Below, in pieces: positions 60,412 to 64,000 of a stretch of DNA of 64,000 nucleotides; within the stretch, counting starts at the first letter, position 1, and each line of letters starts with the position of its first letter. Source of the stretch: CAVQJU01 sp963754955. Its GTDB lineage: Bacteria > Acidobacteriota > Vicinamibacteria > Vicinamibacterales > CAVVIG01. The translations under genes were made by a program, and so were the position numbers. Location of the stretch: NCBI GenBank assembly GCA_963754955.1, contig CAVWHY010000012.1:186001-250000 (forward strand). Reading direction: 5' to 3'. The notes under the pieces are model-generated. The model did not search any database, was not told the DNA's origin, and saw only the letters and a program-made list of their open reading frames with translations.

Positions 60412-62239
60412 TCGTCGTCCTGGGTTCCGGCGCCGGTGAATCGGCGGCCGTCAGCTCGAAGAAGAACGTGGCGCCTCCCCATTCGTTCCTGACGTAGCCG
60501 ATGGCGCCTCCGTACGAATCGATGATCCCGTAGCTGACGGACAGGCCGAGGCCGGTGCCTTTGCCGACGGGTTTGGTGGTAAAGAACGGCTGGAACAGCT
60601 TGGGCTCGTCGTCCGGCTTGACGCCCGGCCCGTTGTCCGCCACCTCGAGCCTTACCTTCCGGCCGCTGTCCGTCAGGCGAATCACGATGCGGCCCGGTGT
60701 CCGCTGTCCGGCTTCGATGGCCTGCTGGGCGTTGATGACGAAATTCAGCGTCACCTGCTCGAGCTCGGTGAAGTTGGCGTTCACCTTGCGCACCGAGAAC
60801 AACTCCACGTCGAGCGCGATCCGGGCCTGCTCGAGATCGGCCTTGCGAAGCTGCACGACCTCGGCGATGACATCGCGGATGTCCACGAGCATCTCCGGCC
60901 CGGGCTGCTGGCTGCTGAAGCGCGAAAGGTTACGGATGATTTCCCTGGCCCGCCCGCTCTGCGTCTTGACGAAAGAAATTTCGGCCAGCGCATCGGGGGG
61001 CAGTCCCGGGTGACGCTCGAGCAGTTCCACCGTGCCGAGGATCGCCTGGAGGGGGTTGTTCAGCTCGTGGGCGACGCCGGACACGAGCAGGCCCACCGCG
61101 GTCAGGCGCTCCTGCCTGACGACCTGGCGCTGCAGCGACTGCAGCATCTCGCGCATCTTGCGCTCCTGTTCGAACTGCCGGTCGAGCGCCTCGCGCGCAT
61201 CGCGGAGACGGAGGGCCATGTTGGCGAACGCATCCTGCACCTCGCCGAGCTCGAGGTTGGGTGACAGGCTCACCGCGGGCGGCGACAGGTCGCCGTCTGC
61301 AATTCGCCGGGCGGCATCTCTGAGCTGCGTCAGGTCGCCGACGAACCCGCGCGCCAGCCACACGCCGAGCAGCAACAGCAAGACCGTAGAGACGGACAGA
61401 ATCGCGACGTTGCGTCGGTAGGTGGGAGCGACGCGCGCCAACACCTCGCTGCGAGGGACGGCCACGCTCAGCAGCCAGGGACCGCGTTCGATGACCGCGT
61501 TGCCGTGAAACCGCTCGACCCCGTCGACTTCGCGCTGCAGAAGGGTGCGCGGCACATCCTTCGGCTCGCGCGGCGGACCGAACGCGGCGCCGATGAACTT
61601 GGCGCTTTCCTGGCTGCGTGCCATGACGCGTCCGTTTCGATCGACCAGCGTGACGATCGATCCCCGCGGAAGGGACACGTTTGCAAACAGCCGCTCGAGC
61701 CGCTGCAGATTGATGCTGATGCCGAGGACGGCCGCCGTCCGCGAATCGGCGCCGGGCACGGGGTACCCCACGAGCACCGTCTGCCGGCCGGAGAACTGAC
61801 CGACTTCCAGCTGGCTCACGGCGGGCCGGCCGCTGGCGAGCACCTGAAAGAACAGATCGGGCGCCGCCGGCTGCGAACCGGCGCCATCGACGGTCGCCGT
61901 CACGACGCGGCCGTCGGCGCTGCGGAGGATGACATTGTTCAGGAGAGGCTGCTCGCGCAGCAGCTGGGCAAACAGCGCCCTGCTGCCGTCTGCATCCAGC
62001 GCGGCGACGGCGGGATGCCGCACGAGGAGCCATGCCATCGCATCGAGGCTGCTGAAATACTCGTCCAGCAAGGCGGTGGCCGTCGTCGCGAGCCGGCCGG
62101 CTTCAGCTTCGACCTCCTGCGCACGCTCGAGGCGCAGGCGGTTACCGGACCAGAGGGCGGTGGCGATGACGGGCAGCAGGAGAACGATCGTTGCCACAGC
62201 GACCTGGCGCAGGATGGGCTGAGTTCGAAGAAATTTCAA
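60365..62239 (-). CDS. Sensor histidine kinase with extracytoplasmic CACHE-like domain
   Basis: The protein is about 624 aa: a membrane helix (VAVATIVLLLPVIATALW), a large periplasmic sensory region (double CACHE type, to about residue 270), a second helix, a HAMP domain (GFVGDLTQLRDAARRIADGDL), the phosphoacceptor His in VSGVAHELNNPLQAIL, and HATPase motifs (NFVINAQQAIEAG, VADNGPGV, GKGTGLGLSVSYGII). TTG 62239 is 17 bases after the queC stop; the longer frame would overlap queC. No response regulator is adjacent. Confidence 0.9.
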   Translation of the reverse strand: MKFLRTQPILRQVAVATIVLLLPVIATALWSGNRLRLERAQEVEAEAGRLATTATALLDEYFSSLDAMAWLLVRHPAVAALDADGSRALFAQLLREQPLLNNVILRSADGRVVTATVDGAGSQPAAPDLFFQVLASGRPAVSQLEVGQFSGRQTVLVGYPVPGADSRTAAVLGISINLQRLERLFANVSLPRGSIVTLVDRNGRVMARSQESAKFIGAAFGPPREPKDVPRTLLQREVDGVERFHGNAVIERGPWLLSVAVPRSEVLARVAPTYRRNVAILSVSTVLLLLLGVWLARGFVGDLTQLRDAARRIADGDLSPPAVSLSPNLELGEVQDAFANMALRLRDAREALDRQFEQERKMREMLQSLQRQVVRQERLTAVGLLVSGVAHELNNPLQAILGTVELLERHPGLPPDALAEISFVKTQSGRAREIIRNLSRFSSQQPGPEMLVDIRDVIAEVVQLRKADLEQARIALDVELFSVRKVNANFTELEQVTLNFVINAQQAIEAGQRTPGRIVIRLTDSGRKVRLEVADNGPGVKPDDEPKLFQPFFTTKPVGKGTGLGLSVSYGIIDSYGGAIGYVRNEWGGATFFFELTAADSPAPEPRTTNDRAAVLRGSVSPRI

Positions 62240-62255
62240 CGACTCGTCACAAATT

Positions 62256-62930
62256 CTAGCGCAGAAGCACTGGATCGACGACGCCCGCCTCGAGAAACCC
62301 TTTTGCACGCAACAGGCAGCTGTCGCAGTGTCCGCACGGGCGTCCAGCGGCAAGCGGGTCATAGCAGCTGTGCGTCAGGCTGTAATCCAGCCCGAGCTCG
62401 AGACCTTTGCGGATGATCTCTGCCTTCGTCAAACGGATGAGCGGTGTGTGTACGCGGACACGCGCGCCTTCAACCCCGGCGCGGGTTGCGACGGCCGCGA
62501 GCGCCTCGAACGCGCTGATGAACTCCGGCCGGCAATCGGGATACCCCGAGTAATCGAGCGCATTGACGCCGATGACGAGATCGCGCGCGCCGATGGCTTC
62601 CGCCCAGCCGAGCGCCAGCGACAGGAAAATCGTGTTCCTCGCGGGGACGTACGTGGACGGAATGCCCGGCTCGGAGACGTCGCGGTCGCGCGGCACCGCG
62701 ACGTCCGATGTCAGCGACGACCCGCCGATCCCGCGCAGATCGACGGTCAGCTCCTGATGACGGGCAACGCCGAGCGCGCGGGCGACCTCCCGCGCAGCTT
62801 CCACTTCCCGCGCATGGCGCTGCCCGTAGTGAATCGTCAGCGCGTTGAGCGTGAATCCATCCGAGCGCGCCAGCGCTGCGGCGGTAAACGAATCGAGGCC
62901 GCCGCTCAAGAGAACGACGGCCTCTTTCAC
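62256..62930 (-). CDS. queC: 7-cyano-7-deazaguanine synthase
   Basis: QueC converts 7-carboxy-7-deazaguanine to preQ0 using ATP and ammonia, in queuosine biosynthesis. The 224 aa protein has the PP-loop VVLLSGGLDSFT, HYGQRH, YVPARNTIFLSLA and the zinc site with HSCYDP and PCGHCDSC. The start is GTG 62930, overlapping queE by four bases. It is the second gene of queE-queC. Confidence 0.95.
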   Translation of the reverse strand: MKEAVVLLSGGLDSFTAAALARSDGFTLNALTIHYGQRHAREVEAAREVARALGVARHQELTVDLRGIGGSSLTSDVAVPRDRDVSEPGIPSTYVPARNTIFLSLALGWAEAIGARDLVIGVNALDYSGYPDCRPEFISAFEALAAVATRAGVEGARVRVHTPLIRLTKAEIIRKGLELGLDYSLTHSCYDPLAAGRPCGHCDSCLLRAKGFLEAGVVDPVLLR

Positions 62931-63568
62931 ACGCCTCGCGTGGTGGGCGACCAGATGAGTTTGTGCAGCTGCAATTGCACCCGGACGGGCAGCCGATCCG
63001 CAATCACCCACTCCGACAGCGTCTTCGGATCCAGCACGTCGTGGACGGGCGAAAACAGGATCGCGGCGGCACGCGACGGCAGTTCCGTACGCGTCACGAC
63101 ATCGCGCGCGAACTCGTAGTCCGCGCGATCGAGCACGACAAACTTCACCTCGTCGTGAGGCGCAAGGCCTTCGAGGTTGGCCCAGTGGTTCTTGCCGGCC
63201 TCGCCGCTTCCGGGACATTTCACGTCGACGATCTTGACGACGCCGGCGGGCACGCGATCGATGGGCCGGTGTCCTCCCGTTTCGAGCAGCACCGTATGGC
63301 CGGCCGCGAGCAGCCGATCCATGAGGTCGTACACGCCTTCCTGGAGCAGCGGTTCGCCACCCGTGATTTCCACCAGCGGGCAGCCGTACGCCTCGACCGC
63401 CGACATCACATCGTCCACCGACATCTTGCGGCCTTCGTGAAAGGCGTACGGCGTGTCGCACCACGAGCAGCGCAGATCGCACGCGGTCAGCCGCACGAAG
63501 ACACAGCGGTCCCCGGCGCGCGTCGACTCGCCCTGGATCGAGTGGAAGATTTCGTTGACCGTCAGCAT
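62927..63568 (-). CDS. queE: 7-carboxy-7-deazaguanine synthase
   Basis: QueE is a radical SAM enzyme that contracts CPH4 to 7-carboxy-7-deazaguanine. The 213 aa protein has the cluster motif LTACDLRCSWCDTPYA (Cys30, Cys34, Cys37), EITGGEPLLQ and KCPGSGE. It leads queC and is divergent from the DUF72 gene with 17-23 bases between starts. Confidence 0.95.
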   Translation of the reverse strand: MLTVNEIFHSIQGESTRAGDRCVFVRLTACDLRCSWCDTPYAFHEGRKMSVDDVMSAVEAYGCPLVEITGGEPLLQEGVYDLMDRLLAAGHTVLLETGGHRPIDRVPAGVVKIVDVKCPGSGEAGKNHWANLEGLAPHDEVKFVVLDRADYEFARDVVTRTELPSRAAAILFSPVHDVLDPKTLSEWVIADRLPVRVQLQLHKLIWSPTTRGV

Positions 63569-63591
63569 GGGTCTCTCACTATTCTATGTCC

Positions 63592-64000
63592 ATGGGCGCG
63601 CCCGACCTGCGCATCGGCACCAGCGGCTGGAGCTATCCGTCAGGCCACGGCACGTGGAACGGGATCTTCTACCCGCCCTCGCGGGGGCGCGCGAAGGGCT
63701 TCGACGAGCTGTCGTTCTACGCGGAGCACTTCAACACGGTCGAAGTGAATTCCACGTTCTACGGGCAGCCCAGGGCGGCGGTCAGCCGCGCCTGGGCAGA
63801 TCGAACGCCATCCGGCTTCGAGTTTTCCATCAAGCTCTACCAGAAGTTCACGCACCCGAAAATGTTCAAGGAGGCGTTCACGAAAGGGGTGCCGGCGGGC
63901 GGCGGCCCCGGCAGCGATGCCTTGCTCGACGCGCTCGCGCGTCCCAACCAGTCGGACCTCGACGACTTTCGCGCGGGCATCGATCCGCTGGCGTCGAGCG
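63592..64000 (+). CDS. DUF72 domain protein, N-terminal part (partial at window edge)
   Basis: From ATG 63592 (an in-frame ATG also lies at 63586) the frame stays open to the window end. The start LRIGTSGWSYPSG, then HFNTVEVNSTFYGQP and FEFSIKLYQKFTHPK are the typical N-terminal blocks of DUF72, a TIM-barrel-like family with unknown chemistry. The C-terminal half is outside the window. Confidence 0.9.
   Translation, partial: MGAPDLRIGTSGWSYPSGHGTWNGIFYPPSRGRAKGFDELSFYAEHFNTVEVNSTFYGQPRAAVSRAWADRTPSGFEFSIKLYQKFTHPKMFKEAFTKGVPAGGGPGSDALLDALARPNQSDLDDFRAGIDPLASS

Overview
The window is a 64 kb piece of a GC-rich bacterial chromosome with dense, mostly single-copy genes. Several features point to Acidobacteriota, probably class Vicinamibacteria: an Oar-like carboxypeptidase-regulatory/TonB receptor, the DUF1592-DUF1552-ankyrin/cytochrome c set, secreted metallo-beta-lactamase-fold enzymes, GldA/F/G-type ABC genes with DUF4340, and an outer-membrane Pal lipoprotein. 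The lineage is an inference from gene content; no rRNA is present.

Layout. 1-9.2 kb: the end of hemL, then a minus-strand run pyrE-truA-uppS-cdsA-dxr-rseP (pyrimidine, tRNA modification, isoprenoid/undecaprenyl, phospholipid and site-2 protease functions), two plus-strand glycosyltransferases and a TIGR02757 gene. 9.3-16 kb: a penicillin-acylase-family Ntn hydrolase, a secreted carboxymuconolactone-decarboxylase-like protein and a TonB-dependent receptor split by a +1 frameshift. 16.1-21.9 kb: a tight operon of a two-heme-motif DUF1587/1592/1595/1588/1585 protein, a Tat-exported DUF1552 protein and an ankyrin-repeat protein ending in cytochrome c. 22-30.5 kb: SulP transporter, a class B3 metallo-beta-lactamase fused to a VOC domain, asnB, a VOC protein, a DinB protein, MmgE/PrpD and a second MBL enzyme.

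30.5-34.3 kb is the one accessory, gene-poor stretch. It holds a small lipoprotein, a degenerate tRNA-like sequence, a beta-helix gene broken by several frameshifts, greB, a 59-codon gene for a secreted four-cysteine peptide, and a truncated transposase with two diverged copies of its flanking sequence.

34.3-45.5 kb carries de novo pyrimidine biosynthesis in two operons: pyrR-pyrB-pyrC (minus strand, with a PyrR-type RNA hairpin just upstream of pyrR) and pyrK-pyrD-pyrF plus a glutaredoxin-like gene (plus strand). Between them lie a membrane phosphodiesterase/phosphatase-family protein, a secreted protein of unknown function and a 973-residue metallopeptidase/beta-propeller/outer-membrane-barrel fusion. 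45.5-51 kb: Pal, a methyltransferase, larE with a LysW-like zinc-ribbon partner, a receiver-PilZ regulator, a CBS-domain membrane protein and a peroxiredoxin. 51-57.8 kb: an ABC transporter operon (GldA/F/G-like, DUF4340) running into a PBP4-type carboxypeptidase and a DinB protein. 57.8-64 kb: a PQQ-type sugar dehydrogenase, an AlaX-type editing protein, a histidine kinase, queC-queE and the start of a DUF72 gene.

A structural theme is a set of intergenic blocks of short tandem words, several with inverted arms. Each has its own word sequence, and some run into the ends of neighbouring genes.
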